64,000 nt of DNA, from positions 248,001 to 312,000 of the forward strand of contig CAVXTQ010000008.1 of NCBI GenBank assembly GCA_963764675.1, written 5' to 3'. The notes under the pieces were generated by a model that was not told the origin of the DNA, made no database searches, and was given only the letters and a program-made list of their open reading frames with translations. Source of the DNA: Acidiferrum sp963764675 (GTDB lineage Bacteria; Acidobacteriota; Terriglobia; Acidiferrales; UBA7541). Of the stretch, positions 6,023 to 14,673 are shown one piece after another; within the stretch, counting starts at the first letter, position 1; each line of letters opens with the position of its first letter. A program made the position numbers and the translations under genes.

Positions 6023-8221
6023 CTACGGGGAATCGGGGCGGCGCTTTAGCACGGGGCGGTTGTCGGGTGCGGCTACTGGAGCGACCTGGCCGCCGGCAGG
6101 GCCGGTGCCGCCAGGGACGGCGGCGGAGACGGCGCCTTCGGTGTAGGCCTTCTTTAGAAGGGACTCGGCGACTTGCTGTGCGCCGCCGGTGTCGTCGTTG
6201 GTTTGCTTGGCTTTGCTGTATTCGTTGACGGCGCGCTCGCGCTGTCCGAGCAAATCGAAAATCTTGCCCAGATAGACGTGGCCCCACACTTCGGTCCACT
6301 TTTCCGACGGCTCGGGAACGGTCTGCAGCGCTTCGCGGAAAGCGTTGGCGGCGGCCTGGTAGTTTTTCTGGTAGAAGAACGCCTCGCCCATGCGGAAATT
6401 GGCCAGCGGGCGATTGGGCTGAATGGAAAGGGCACGCTGGTATTGGCCGACGGCATCGTAGTAGCGGCCTTGCTCGGCCAACTCTTCGCCGCGAGCGATG
6501 GCGGCGCGCGCGCGCAAAGAGTTGCTGCCCTTCAGAATGACGTTGTTGGGGTCAATCTTGATGCCGCCGGGTTTGGGACGGCCGAAGGTCTCGACGGTGA
6601 ACTCGGATTCGGTGCCAACGACGTCGACGGTCTTGGTCTCCGGATTTCCCTCGGTGTCGATGCGGATTTCGACGGGCATGCTGAAGGTGTCGAGGGGTTG
6701 CTTGACCTTGCCGACCACCCGGAAACCTTGCTTGGTGCGATAGACGACGTATTCGAGAGTAAAGTCGGGCACGCCAGTGGAATTGAGCCACTGTGCAAAG
6801 AAGCCGCGCATCTGGGGAGGCGTTTCGCCTTTCTTGACGCTGGCGTCGGCATGCTGCTGCGCGAGAGCCTCGAAATCCTCGATGCGAGCGCTCTTCTCGG
6901 CGAAGCGGAAATAAAAGTCGTGAAGCAGCGACTTGAAGGCTACATCGCCCATCTGCGCGCGAATCATGTGAAACACCATCGCGCCCTTGTTCATGACGAC
7001 AGAGCGGTAGTCGCTGGAGTACGGAGCAAGACGAGCAGCCTGGCCGATGGGAGCGGCGTCTTCGCCCATGAGCGCGCCCACGGCAAACTCATCGACGGCG
7101 CGGAGGCCGGCCTCGCGGCCGGCATTCTGCTCGGCGTAAAGAGCCTCGGAGTAGCGCGCGAGGCCGTCGCTGATCCAGACATCCCCAGGCGTGGCAGGCA
7201 AAACCGCGTTGCCCCACCATTGCGACGCGACCAGCCGCGCGATGGTGCGATCACTGCCCTTGGGGTCCCAGATGCGTTTGCTCAAGAGCAGCACACCCGG
7301 CCCAGCAAAATCGCGCAGCGTGCCGTCGGGAAGCTGGATGACGGAGAACTCGGGTCGCGGCAGTGGCCCGAACATATCGGAGAAAACAGTGACCGACCGC
7401 GCAACAGCGGCGGCAAAATCACCCGCGTTCGCGGAGGCAGACTTTGGCGCGTAAACGGCTACATTGATGCCTTCGGCCTCCTTGGGGGTGAGCTGCAGAT
7501 CTCCGGCAACGAAGGTTCCGTGGGGCGCGGGAGTGTCGCACTGAAAGGTGTACAGCAGCCGGCCGCCCTCGACGCTATTTTTGCCCGGCATCGGCGTGGG
7601 AGCGGACGCCTTGCCAGTTCCCGCGACCGCGAAGTAGTCCGGAACATTCAGCCGAAACGTTGCGGTGTAGCGGTTCGAGGGAAAGTTCGTCAGCGGGAAC
7701 CAGCGCGCTGGTAGGAGCAAATAAGCGCCTTCCTTGCTGATTACGGCAGTTTTCACGCCTGGCACGGGGCTGTTCTCTTCGTTCGCGAGCAAACCGGCAT
7801 ACGTGAAGGTCAAAACGACGTGCGCGCCCGTGGCGACCGGCGAAGGCAAGGTCACCATCAGGAAGAGGGGATCTTGCGAATCGCGCCCAAAGCCCAGCGA
7901 TTTGCCGTCGGCCGTCTTCACGTCTTTCACATCGAGGTTCGGATGCAACTCAACACGAACGCCACCGGAAACTTCCGTCGCTTTGAAGTCGATCTTGGCC
8001 ACCGCGGAGATGGATTGGCCGATGGGATCAAGCGTGGCGGAAATGTCGTAGTGCTCGGCCAGAAACGCCGGGGGGCGGATCGCTTGCGCCATAAGCGGCG
8101 AACCAGAGCAGACTGTCAGCAACAGCAATGCAGACGCGACCACAAACGCGGAGCTAACTTTTCGGCAGCGGGTCATGAGGATTAGGCAGCGAGTCACTCG
8201 CTTGGGACCCCTTTCACGCAT
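6023..8221 (-). CDS. M1 aminopeptidase-like protein with TPR tail, catalytic residues lost
   Basis: About 730 residues. Start ATG 8221 or the in-frame ATG at 8176; from the latter a clear signal peptide follows (hydrophobic stretch around AFVVASALLLLTV, cleavage near MAQA). The body is an M1 (gluzincin) fold: N-terminal beta domain, then the catalytic-like domain. Where M1 enzymes have HExxH-QW this one reads RLVASQWWG (about residues 314-322 of the 8176 start), the third ligand NEG is SDG, and the GAMEN exopeptidase loop is replaced by FAGPG. All zinc ligands are gone, so it should be a pseudo-enzyme. Two or three TPR units follow (about 590-690), then a Pro/Gly-rich tail. It is the last gene of the envelope cluster, 40 bases behind lpxB. 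A periplasmic scaffold role is inferred. Confidence 0.82.
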   Translation of the reverse strand: MRERGPKRVTRCLILMTRCRKVSSAFVVASALLLLTVCSGSPLMAQAIRPPAFLAEHYDISATLDPIGQSISAVAKIDFKATEVSGGVRVELHPNLDVKDVKTADGKSLGFGRDSQDPLFLMVTLPSPVATGAHVVLTFTYAGLLANEENSPVPGVKTAVISKEGAYLLLPARWFPLTNFPSNRYTATFRLNVPDYFAVAGTGKASAPTPMPGKNSVEGGRLLYTFQCDTPAPHGTFVAGDLQLTPKEAEGINVAVYAPKSASANAGDFAAAVARSVTVFSDMFGPLPRPEFSVIQLPDGTLRDFAGPGVLLLSKRIWDPKGSDRTIARLVASQWWGNAVLPATPGDVWISDGLARYSEALYAEQNAGREAGLRAVDEFAVGALMGEDAAPIGQAARLAPYSSDYRSVVMNKGAMVFHMIRAQMGDVAFKSLLHDFYFRFAEKSARIEDFEALAQQHADASVKKGETPPQMRGFFAQWLNSTGVPDFTLEYVVYRTKQGFRVVGKVKQPLDTFSMPVEIRIDTEGNPETKTVDVVGTESEFTVETFGRPKPGGIKIDPNNVILKGSNSLRARAAIARGEELAEQGRYYDAVGQYQRALSIQPNRPLANFRMGEAFFYQKNYQAAANAFREALQTVPEPSEKWTEVWGHVYLGKIFDLLGQRERAVNEYSKAKQTNDDTGGAQQVAESLLKKAYTEGAVSAAVPGGTGPAGGQVAPVAAPDNRPVLKRRPDSP

Positions 8222-8239
8222 TGTACCTTGGACCGTATA

Positions 8240-8249
8240 CCTATATAGG
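8240..8249. promoter_or_regulatory. CCTATATAGG palindrome ahead of the M1-like gene
   Basis: A 10-base perfect palindrome, next to a second GTATAC palindrome, in the 40 bases between lpxB and the M1-like start. On the minus strand it makes an AT-rich patch (TATCCTATAT) in otherwise GC-rich DNA, fitting a -10 element, an operator, or both. No regulator is identified. Confidence 0.3.
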
Positions 8250-8261
8250 ATAGCAGACACC

Positions 8262-9410
8262 TCACTTAGCGTTGCCAGGAGGCGTCCCCACCAGGGCGAG
8301 AATAGCGTCTGCGGCGCGTTCAACGGCTCCGGGAGGGCCAAGCCGGCGTCGTACGTCGGTCAAGCCAGCGCGCATTGCGTCGCGCGCGCCTGGTTCGCGC
8401 AGCAGGCGCAGCACTTCGGCGGAAACTCGATCCGGCGTGAAATCGTGCTGCACCAATTCCGGAACCACGCGCCTCTCGGCGATTAGATTGACCATGCTGA
8501 AAAAGGGTGTGCGCACCAGCGGCTTGGCCAGAAGTGCGGTCAACGGCGTTACGCGGTAAACGACCACCATGGGCACGTCCAGAAGGGCGGCCTCCACGGT
8601 AGCCGTGCCGCTGGAGACGATCGCCGCGTCGGCGGCGCCTAACGCGTCGTAGGTGCGCCCTTCGACCACGCGCAACGGCAGTTCGGGCGCCCAACTCTCG
8701 CGCAACGCGGCCGCTGAGCAACCCGGGGCTGCGGCAACCACAAACTGCGCGCGCGTTTGGCGATGAATTCGCAAGCAGGCCTCGCGCAGAACCGGCAAAT
8801 GCTGGCGAAGCTCGGCCGCGCGGCTCCCCGGCAGGACAGTGACGAGCGGCTGCTCCAAGCTGAGGCCCTGCTCGTGAAAGAAAGCTGTCCGATCTAGCGA
8901 TGCGTGCACGGCGCCGACCAGCGGGTGGCCTATGAATTTCACCGGCACGCCCGCGTCGCCGTAGAACTTCTCTTCAAACGGAAAGATGCACAGCGCCTGC
9001 ACGAAGCGCCGCCGCACAACGCGCACGCGCCACGGCCGCCAGGCCCAAAACTGCGGGCAAATGTAGTAAGCGTTTCTGATCCGGCGGGCCTTCAATTTTC
9101 TGGCGAGGCGGAGATGGAAGCCGGGGAAGTCGGTGAGGATGGCAAGCGCCGGCTTGCGCCTCTCGGCTTCCTGGACCAGCTTGCGCATCGCGCGCACGAG
9201 CGACGGCAGATGGCTGAGGATCTCCGTGATTCCGACGACGGAAACTTCGGAATAGTCGGTGACGGTCTCGACTCCCGCGGCGCGCATTTGCGGGCCGCCC
9301 ATGCCAAACAGGTCGAAGTCTCCGCGCCGTTTCAGCGCCGCGGCCAGGCGGGCCGCGTACATGTCGCCACTGGCTTCACCGGCCGAGAGCAGAAGAGAGA
9401 TGGGAGTCAT
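8262..9410 (-). CDS. lpxB: lipid-A-disaccharide synthase
   Basis: A 382-residue GT19 glycosyltransferase that joins UDP-2,3-diacylglucosamine and lipid X (2,3-diacylglucosamine 1-phosphate) to make the lipid A disaccharide at the inner face of the inner membrane. Hallmarks: LSAGEASGDMYAARL at the N terminus, SVVGITEIL, ICPQFWAWR, FPFEEKFY, VTVLPGSR, and the SSGTATVEAALL donor-binding segment. Length is normal. Its presence shows a diderm, LPS-making cell. It lies 103 bases behind the two ABC exporter genes and ahead of the M1-like gene on the same strand, pointing to outer-membrane lipid work for the cluster. Confidence 0.95.
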   Translation of the reverse strand: MTPISLLLSAGEASGDMYAARLAAALKRRGDFDLFGMGGPQMRAAGVETVTDYSEVSVVGITEILSHLPSLVRAMRKLVQEAERRKPALAILTDFPGFHLRLARKLKARRIRNAYYICPQFWAWRPWRVRVVRRRFVQALCIFPFEEKFYGDAGVPVKFIGHPLVGAVHASLDRTAFFHEQGLSLEQPLVTVLPGSRAAELRQHLPVLREACLRIHRQTRAQFVVAAAPGCSAAALRESWAPELPLRVVEGRTYDALGAADAAIVSSGTATVEAALLDVPMVVVYRVTPLTALLAKPLVRTPFFSMVNLIAERRVVPELVQHDFTPDRVSAEVLRLLREPGARDAMRAGLTDVRRRLGPPGAVERAADAILALVGTPPGNAK

Positions 9411-9431
9411 GATAGAAAATCACGCTGAGAA

Positions 9432-9454
9432 GGGGCGCAGCCGTGATGCGCCCC
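9432..9454. repeat. GGGGCGCAG palindrome family copy 2
   Basis: An 8-base stem GGGGCGCA / TGCGCCCC around a 7-base loop, in the gap between the ABC exporter gene and lpxB. It belongs to the same family as 1176-1197. It could attenuate read-through from the exporter genes into lpxB. Confidence 0.55.
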
Positions 9455-9513
9455 AACAACAGCGGGCGGCGCGAGAGTGTTTGCGATGCTTAGAGGCATG
9501 CTGGAAAAGGCGC

Positions 9514-11409
9514 TCAGTCACTCGCGGGAAGGGGTAACGGCAGAGGCGAGCCCGGTTGTGGGCGCGCAGCGGCGGATGCATCCGGCAGGTGGAGTTCCTG
9601 CTCCTTGTACTGGAGCTGGTAGAGGCGGTAATAGATGCCGCGCTGTGCGAGCAGCTCTTGATGCGCGCCTTGCTCTCGCAGGCGGCCTTTGTGGAAGACC
9701 AGGATGCGGTCCGCGTGCTGAATGGTGCTGAGGCGATGCGCGATGACCAACGCTGTGCGGCCGCTGAGCAGGCGGTCGAGCGCTTCGCGAATTTGCAGTT
9801 CGGTCTTGGTGTCAACGCTGGACGTGGCTTCGTCCAGAATCAGGAAGCGCGGATTGTGCGCCAGCGCGCGCGCGAAATTGATCAGCTGGCGCTGGCCGAC
9901 AGAGAGGGTCGAGCCACGTTCGTTGACCGTCGTCGCGATGCCTTCGGGCAGATTGCGGACGAAATCGTGAAGCCCGACCTCGTCGAGTGCGCCTTCGACG
10001 CTCGCGCGGTCGATGCCCGCCGTGCCGAGACACACGTTGGACTCGATCGTGCCGCTAAACAAAAATGGATCTTGCAGGACGATGCCGAAGAGGCGCCGCA
10101 AGTCTTGGATATTGACACGGCGAATGTCAACGCCGTCGAGAAGAATCTGGCCGCGCTGAATGTCGTAGAAGCGCAGCAAAAGGGAAATGAGAGTGGTTTT
10201 TCCAGCGCCGGTATGGCCCACAATGGCGATGGTTTGTCCCGGTGCGACGCGGAAGGAAACGTCGCGAAGCACCCAATCGTCCTCGGCCGGCTCGGGGACG
10301 TCGCGGTAGCTAAACCAGACGTTACGGAATTCGATCTCGCCCTGCGGAGCGGTGAGCCGAAGGGCATCGGGTGGCGAAGCGAGCGGGGCCGGCTCGTCGA
10401 GGAGTTTGAAGATGCGCTCGGAGGCAGCCATCGCGGACTGCAAGATGTTGAACTTTTCGCTGAGGTCTTGGATCGGCCGGAAGAAGCGCGTGGCATACAT
10501 GGTGAACGCCGTCAGTACGCCAAGGCTCAGCGTGCCGTTGAGCACGCGATTGCCGCCCGCCCAGTAGATCAAGGCGATCGCAAAGACGCTCAGGATTTCG
10601 ACGGCTGGATAGAACAACGCAAAGGCCAGGATGGCATCGCGCCAGGCGAGCATATTGTCGCGATTGCGGCGGCCAAACTCCGCGCGCGCTTTTTGCTCGC
10701 GGTTGAAGAGTTGGACCACGCTCATGCCGGAAATGTATTCCTGGAGGTAAGAGTTGATGCTGGCAACAGCGGTGCGAATGCGGCGATTGGCGTCGCGCAC
10801 GAACTTGCGGAAGAAGTACGTGACGACGAGGATGCAGGGAAGAACGGCGAGGGCATCGAGGGCCAGGCGATGATCGATGGAAAAGAGCCACGCGGCGAGG
10901 ACTGCGAGCAAGAAGAAATCGTTGATCATCGTGACGACGCCGGCGGCGAACAGGTCGTTCAGAGCGTCTACGTCGGTGGTGACGCGCGTGACCAAGCGGC
11001 CGACGGGGTTACGGTCGAAGTACGTCATCGGCAGGCGCTGAATGCGGGCGAAGATGGCGCCGCGCATGTCGTACATGGTTTGCTGGCCGACGCGTTGCAT
11101 GATGCGGATCTGGACGTATTGCGCTAGAAAATCGAAGACGAGGACGCCCAAGAAAACGACGCTGATCAGCAGAATTCCGTGCCAGGCTTGGGCTTCGGTT
11201 AGGGTGTGGCGAACTCCGGGAACGAGAAACTTGTCGATTGCCAACTGAAACAGTTTGGGCGGGGCCAACTCGAGCGGCGTCACGATGGTCACGAGCGCGA
11301 GGGCAAGGACTACCCGCCAGCGATACGGGCGCAGATATTCCAGCAGGCGCCGCAAGAGATGCGCGTCGTAAGCTTTGCCGAGCGCTTCTTCTTCGTGAAT
11401 GTTGCTCAT
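9514..11409 (-). CDS. ABC exporter half-transporter, subunit with consensus Walker B
   Basis: A 631-residue type IV ABC exporter half: six TM helices (about 30-320), then the nucleotide-binding domain. Walker A is GHTGAGKTT, Q-loop VLQDPFLFSG, Walker B LILDEATSSVD with the catalytic Glu, switch His in IAHRLST. The signature reads LSVGQ instead of LSGGQ. Together with the partner gene, where the Walker B Glu is Asp, this gives one consensus and one degenerate ATP site as in TM287/288- or BmrCD-type heterodimers. The start overlaps the partner's stop by 4 bases. Cargo is unknown; lpxB next door suggests a lipid or envelope substrate, but drug export is equally possible. Confidence 0.9.
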   Translation of the reverse strand: MSNIHEEEALGKAYDAHLLRRLLEYLRPYRWRVVLALALVTIVTPLELAPPKLFQLAIDKFLVPGVRHTLTEAQAWHGILLISVVFLGVLVFDFLAQYVQIRIMQRVGQQTMYDMRGAIFARIQRLPMTYFDRNPVGRLVTRVTTDVDALNDLFAAGVVTMINDFFLLAVLAAWLFSIDHRLALDALAVLPCILVVTYFFRKFVRDANRRIRTAVASINSYLQEYISGMSVVQLFNREQKARAEFGRRNRDNMLAWRDAILAFALFYPAVEILSVFAIALIYWAGGNRVLNGTLSLGVLTAFTMYATRFFRPIQDLSEKFNILQSAMAASERIFKLLDEPAPLASPPDALRLTAPQGEIEFRNVWFSYRDVPEPAEDDWVLRDVSFRVAPGQTIAIVGHTGAGKTTLISLLLRFYDIQRGQILLDGVDIRRVNIQDLRRLFGIVLQDPFLFSGTIESNVCLGTAGIDRASVEGALDEVGLHDFVRNLPEGIATTVNERGSTLSVGQRQLINFARALAHNPRFLILDEATSSVDTKTELQIREALDRLLSGRTALVIAHRLSTIQHADRILVFHKGRLREQGAHQELLAQRGIYYRLYQLQYKEQELHLPDASAAARPQPGSPLPLPLPASD

Positions 11410-13346
11410 GCGCGTTCGAGCTCTTCTTCCAGCAACTGCTTGCGATACAAATCCGCGTAATACCCTTCGCGCGAAAGAAGTTCATCGTGGGTGCCACGTT
11501 CGATGATGCGGCCGTCGCGCAAGACGACAATCTGGTCGGCATCCTGCACCGTGGAGGTGCGATGCGAGATCAAAATAGTGGTTCTGCGGTGCATGACGCC
11601 CTGCAGACGAGACAGGATGCGTTCCTCGGTCTGGGTGTCCACGGCGGAAAGGGAATCGTCGAGGATCAGGATTCGGGGATCGCGGACCACGGCGCGGGCA
11701 ATGGCGCTGCGCTGTTTCTGTCCGCCAGATAACGTGACGCCGCGCTCGCCGACGACGGTGTCGTATTTGTTCGTGAAGTCCTGGACTTCGGCGTCGAGGC
11801 TCGCGACCTCCGCTGCGGCACGCACCTGGTCGATGCCGAACTGCGGGAGTCCGAACGCGACGTTCCCGCCTACGGTTTCGGTGAAGAGGTAGGTATCTTG
11901 CGGGACGTAGCCGATTGCGCGGCGCAAACTCTCGAGCGGCCATTCGCGAATAGGGTGGCCGTCGATCAAGAGCTGGCCGTCGGGCGCTTCCCAGAGGCGC
12001 GCGATGAGCGCAGCGAGAGTTGTTTTCCCGCTGCCCGTGGGTCCAACGATGGCGAGTGTGGACCCCGCGGGAATTTTCAGGTTGATATCGCGCAGAACCG
12101 GATTGGCGCCGCTGCCGTTGGACTTGGCGGGACTTGCGCCGTTGCCCGCCAGATTCGTGGGGTACGTGAACGTAAGGTTGCGAAATTCGATTTCACCTTG
12201 AACAGGCGTTTGCGGCGATACGCGAGCGGCGCGGTCGTCGATTTGCGGTGTCGCGCGAAGGATGTAGTTGAGACGGCCAGTGGAAGCGGCGCCGCGCTGG
12301 AAGATATTGGTGACCCAGCCGAGGGCGATCATGGGCCACACGAGGACGCCGAGATAGGTGTAAAACGCGATCAGCGCGCCAAGTGAAATTTGGCCGTTGA
12401 GGAGTTGATGGCCTCCCTGCCAGAGAACGATTAAGAACGAAGTCCCAATGAGCGCCTGGAGCGAGGGCATGAACATGCTCCAGGTGCGGATGAGCTTGAT
12501 GTTGCGCGAGACGTATTCCCGGTTGGGCTCGTCGAAGCCGCGGATTTCGGCTTCTTCCTGAGCGTAAGCGCGAACCACACGGACGCCGGAGAGATTTTCT
12601 TGAACCTTGGCGGACAGCGAGGCAAGCGAAGCTTGAATTTTTTCGTAGAGGTCGTGGATGACTTTGCCGAAGTGGCGGACGGCGACGAACACGACGGGAA
12701 CCGGCAGGAGAATCCAGAGCGTGAGGGAACCCGACAGGCGCGCCATGACCATCAAGGCGAGGATCATGGTGACCAGCGTTTGCCCGGTGTACATGATGCC
12801 GGGGCCAAGAACCATGCGGACGTTGTTCAGGTCGTTCGTTGCGCGAGACATCAGCTCGCCGGTGCGGTTGCGGACGTAGAACTCCGGCTCCATCAGCAGC
12901 AGGCGATTGAAGAGGTCGCTGCGGATGTCAAACTCGATATCGCGCGAGACGCCGATGAGGATCCAGCGGGTCGCGAAAGAGAAGGTGCCTTTCAACAGGA
13001 CGCACAGTAGAAGTATTAGGCAATAGATGCCGAGCGCATGACGGCTGTGCGGCGCGTAAAAGGGAATCGCGTGACTCAGCCACGAGCCGGCCAGCAACTG
13101 TCCGTGCGAACTGGTTTCAAACGGCCTGTTGCTGCCGGCGATGACGTCGGTGATGACGCCAGTGCCCAGCGGGATTATGTTTCCGACGAGACTAGTCAAG
13201 ACGAGGAAGAGCATACCCACGGCGATGCCGCCGGGATATCGCTTCAGATAGGGCAAGAGCCCCAGCAGATTCGCCCACGAGGAAGTGGGTTTCTTCGCAG
13301 CGGCGGTCGCCGCGCTCGTGCTCGCTGTTGTGGAGGTCGCGCTCAT
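11406..13346 (-). CDS. ABC exporter half-transporter, subunit with degenerate Walker B
   Basis: 646 residues: an Ala/Thr-rich N-terminal tail of about 20 residues, six TM helices, and a nucleotide-binding domain. Walker A GPTGSGKTT, Q-loop YVPQDTYLF, signature LSGGQ, Walker B ILILDDSLSAVD (Asp replaces the catalytic Glu), switch His in ISHRTST. The Asp means the site formed by this Walker A/B with the other subunit's LSVGQ signature should hydrolyse ATP poorly. The ATG overlaps the upstream lipoprotein stop by 4 bases and its own stop overlaps the next exporter gene by 4, so lipoprotein and both halves are made in step. Confidence 0.9.
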   Translation of the reverse strand: MSATSTTASTSAATAAAKKPTSSWANLLGLLPYLKRYPGGIAVGMLFLVLTSLVGNIIPLGTGVITDVIAGSNRPFETSSHGQLLAGSWLSHAIPFYAPHSRHALGIYCLILLLCVLLKGTFSFATRWILIGVSRDIEFDIRSDLFNRLLLMEPEFYVRNRTGELMSRATNDLNNVRMVLGPGIMYTGQTLVTMILALMVMARLSGSLTLWILLPVPVVFVAVRHFGKVIHDLYEKIQASLASLSAKVQENLSGVRVVRAYAQEEAEIRGFDEPNREYVSRNIKLIRTWSMFMPSLQALIGTSFLIVLWQGGHQLLNGQISLGALIAFYTYLGVLVWPMIALGWVTNIFQRGAASTGRLNYILRATPQIDDRAARVSPQTPVQGEIEFRNLTFTYPTNLAGNGASPAKSNGSGANPVLRDINLKIPAGSTLAIVGPTGSGKTTLAALIARLWEAPDGQLLIDGHPIREWPLESLRRAIGYVPQDTYLFTETVGGNVAFGLPQFGIDQVRAAAEVASLDAEVQDFTNKYDTVVGERGVTLSGGQKQRSAIARAVVRDPRILILDDSLSAVDTQTEERILSRLQGVMHRRTTILISHRTSTVQDADQIVVLRDGRIIERGTHDELLSREGYYADLYRKQLLEEELERA

Positions 13347-14071
13347 CGTAACGTTGAAGTCGGAGTGCCGCCCATGGTTGGCGATTCCAGCAGGAAGTGC
13401 TCGTAGGTGCGATCGAGCGACTGATAACGCTTCGTCGAAGGATTCCAGCGAACTCCGATGGGAAGGACGTGGGTATCCACTCCGCCCTGCAAGGGCGTTA
13501 GGTACAGCTGCAAGCCCCTGACGGGATCCTGTTCATATTGAATGCGCCAACCGGTGATCTGGGTCAGTGGCGTAAGGGCCAAGAAGCCCTTGGCATTTTT
13601 CAGGTGCTCGTCGCAACGAAAGATTTCCGCCCACTGGCCGTTGTCATTCTCACCGATGACGGCCCGGGTGATGATGGTGCCGACGACGTTGTCGTTCTTG
13701 GGTGTTTTCGGCACGACGTTGGCCGCCAAAAACTGCTGCTTGCCGTTTTTCGCCAAGTCCCCGAACAGCAGCACTTGGGTCTCCTTGCCTAGCAGCGATT
13801 GCGCGGCGCCCTGGATCTCTTCCGGCACGGCGGGCTCAGCGGGTTTCGCCTCGGATGCCGGGGCGGATGGCGGCGCTGGCGTGTCCGGTCCGCAACCAGC
13901 CAGGAAGCCAACGACACTCAGAGCGCTCACCAAGAATCGCAAAGGGATTCTGTCGATCGGCGAGGGTTTCCGCCCCGGGCGCTGCGTGCCACCCCACGAG
14001 GTAAAGGACGGCGTCGCGCCGTCCTCGTTAGCAGATGCAAGACAACAATCGCTTTGCGTTGATTTGTCCAT
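13343..14071 (-). CDS. predicted lipoprotein, unknown family
   Basis: About 242 residues. A hydrophobic segment (about residues 50-65) leads to the lipobox LAGC, followed by a Pro/Ala/Glu-rich linker and a folded domain of about 170 residues without recognised motifs. Start ATG 14071 overlaps the previous gene's stop (TGATG). It leaves an unusually long hydrophilic stretch before the signal, and an internal perfect hairpin (14006-14024) lies inside it, so a later non-ATG start is possible. The stop overlaps the ABC exporter start. An exporter-associated lipoprotein role is inferred from coupling alone. Confidence 0.7.
   Translation of the reverse strand: MDKSTQSDCCLASANEDGATPSFTSWGGTQRPGRKPSPIDRIPLRFLVSALSVVGFLAGCGPDTPAPPSAPASEAKPAEPAVPEEIQGAAQSLLGKETQVLLFGDLAKNGKQQFLAANVVPKTPKNDNVVGTIITRAVIGENDNGQWAEIFRCDEHLKNAKGFLALTPLTQITGWRIQYEQDPVRGLQLYLTPLQGGVDTHVLPIGVRWNPSTKRYQSLDRTYEHFLLESPTMGGTPTSTLR
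14006..14024. repeat. perfect hairpin GGACGGCG / CGCCGTCC
   Basis: An 8-base perfect stem with a TCG loop inside the N-terminal codons of the lipoprotein frame. A GC-rich hairpin in this position may mean that this stretch is really leader sequence rather than coding, or that it tunes translation. Confidence 0.4.
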
Positions 14072-14673
14072 CAGAGACTTGGCGCCGCCAGGGTGATTTC
14101 TACCACGCGCGCGGGCTTTTCCTCTTTTTCCGGCGTGCAAAGCACGGTCATGACCTGCGGGACCTCGGGTCCCGCCCAATCGAATGCATAATAGAACAAT
14201 TCTAGCTGCTGCCCGCCTTTGGTGGAAGGACCCCGCGAACCTGGTTGCCCATAGAGTGCAAGGACGCGACCGCAAGAGTCTCCGACTACCAGGCCGTTGC
14301 CTGTAACCCAGCGGCCGGCGGCCGAGTTGCCGCATCCGCGCTTGGAATCGGCGCTGGTTTCAGCCACTCGGATCTCCAGAATCGTGCCGCTGGCGTCGCC
14401 GATGATCGAGAGGAGTTCGTGGCGGCAGTCGTCGCGCCATGTTCGGCTCGCGCCGCCGTCGCCGACGGCAGACGCCTTTGGAAAGACGCGCAGCGCCTTG
14501 GCCATTACATCGCGACCCGGACGCAGGCCCGCGAGCGTCAATTCGTCTTTGCGGTGCGGATCAACGGCGTCGACGGTCGCATGGTTCTTTGCTGACGCGT
14601 CGCGGAGTTGCCCTTGCGCAGACACGCACATCGGCAGCATGAGCAGCGCGCTAGCGCTGCGCCAGAATTGCAT
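14071..14673 (-). CDS. secreted protein of unknown function
   Basis: About 200 residues from ATG 14673 (upstream ATG 14745 would add 24 unlikely residues). A signal peptide is evident (hydrophobic ASALLMLPMCV, cleavage near SAQG). The mature part has five or so Cys, no known domain, and a C-terminal half containing GNGLVVGDSCGRVLALYGQPG, which resembles a beta-rich repeat found in exported acidobacterial proteins. Its 5' end overlaps the upstream gene by 23 bases and its stop overlaps the lipoprotein start. Function unknown; context places it in the periplasm beside an ABC exporter. Confidence 0.68.
   Translation of the reverse strand: MQFWRSASALLMLPMCVSAQGQLRDASAKNHATVDAVDPHRKDELTLAGLRPGRDVMAKALRVFPKASAVGDGGASRTWRDDCRHELLSIIGDASGTILEIRVAETSADSKRGCGNSAAGRWVTGNGLVVGDSCGRVLALYGQPGSRGPSTKGGQQLELFYYAFDWAGPEVPQVMTVLCTPEKEEKPARVVEITLAAPSL

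Noticed and set aside
6173..7714. Long plus-strand open frame (513 codons) opposite the M1-like gene
   Set aside because: It lies wholly antisense to a gene with clear domain structure and signal peptide; it shows no family features and is a by-product of GC-rich codon use.
9556..11127. 523-codon plus-strand frame opposite the ABC exporter
   Set aside because: Mirror of a certain ABC transporter gene; no motifs of its own.
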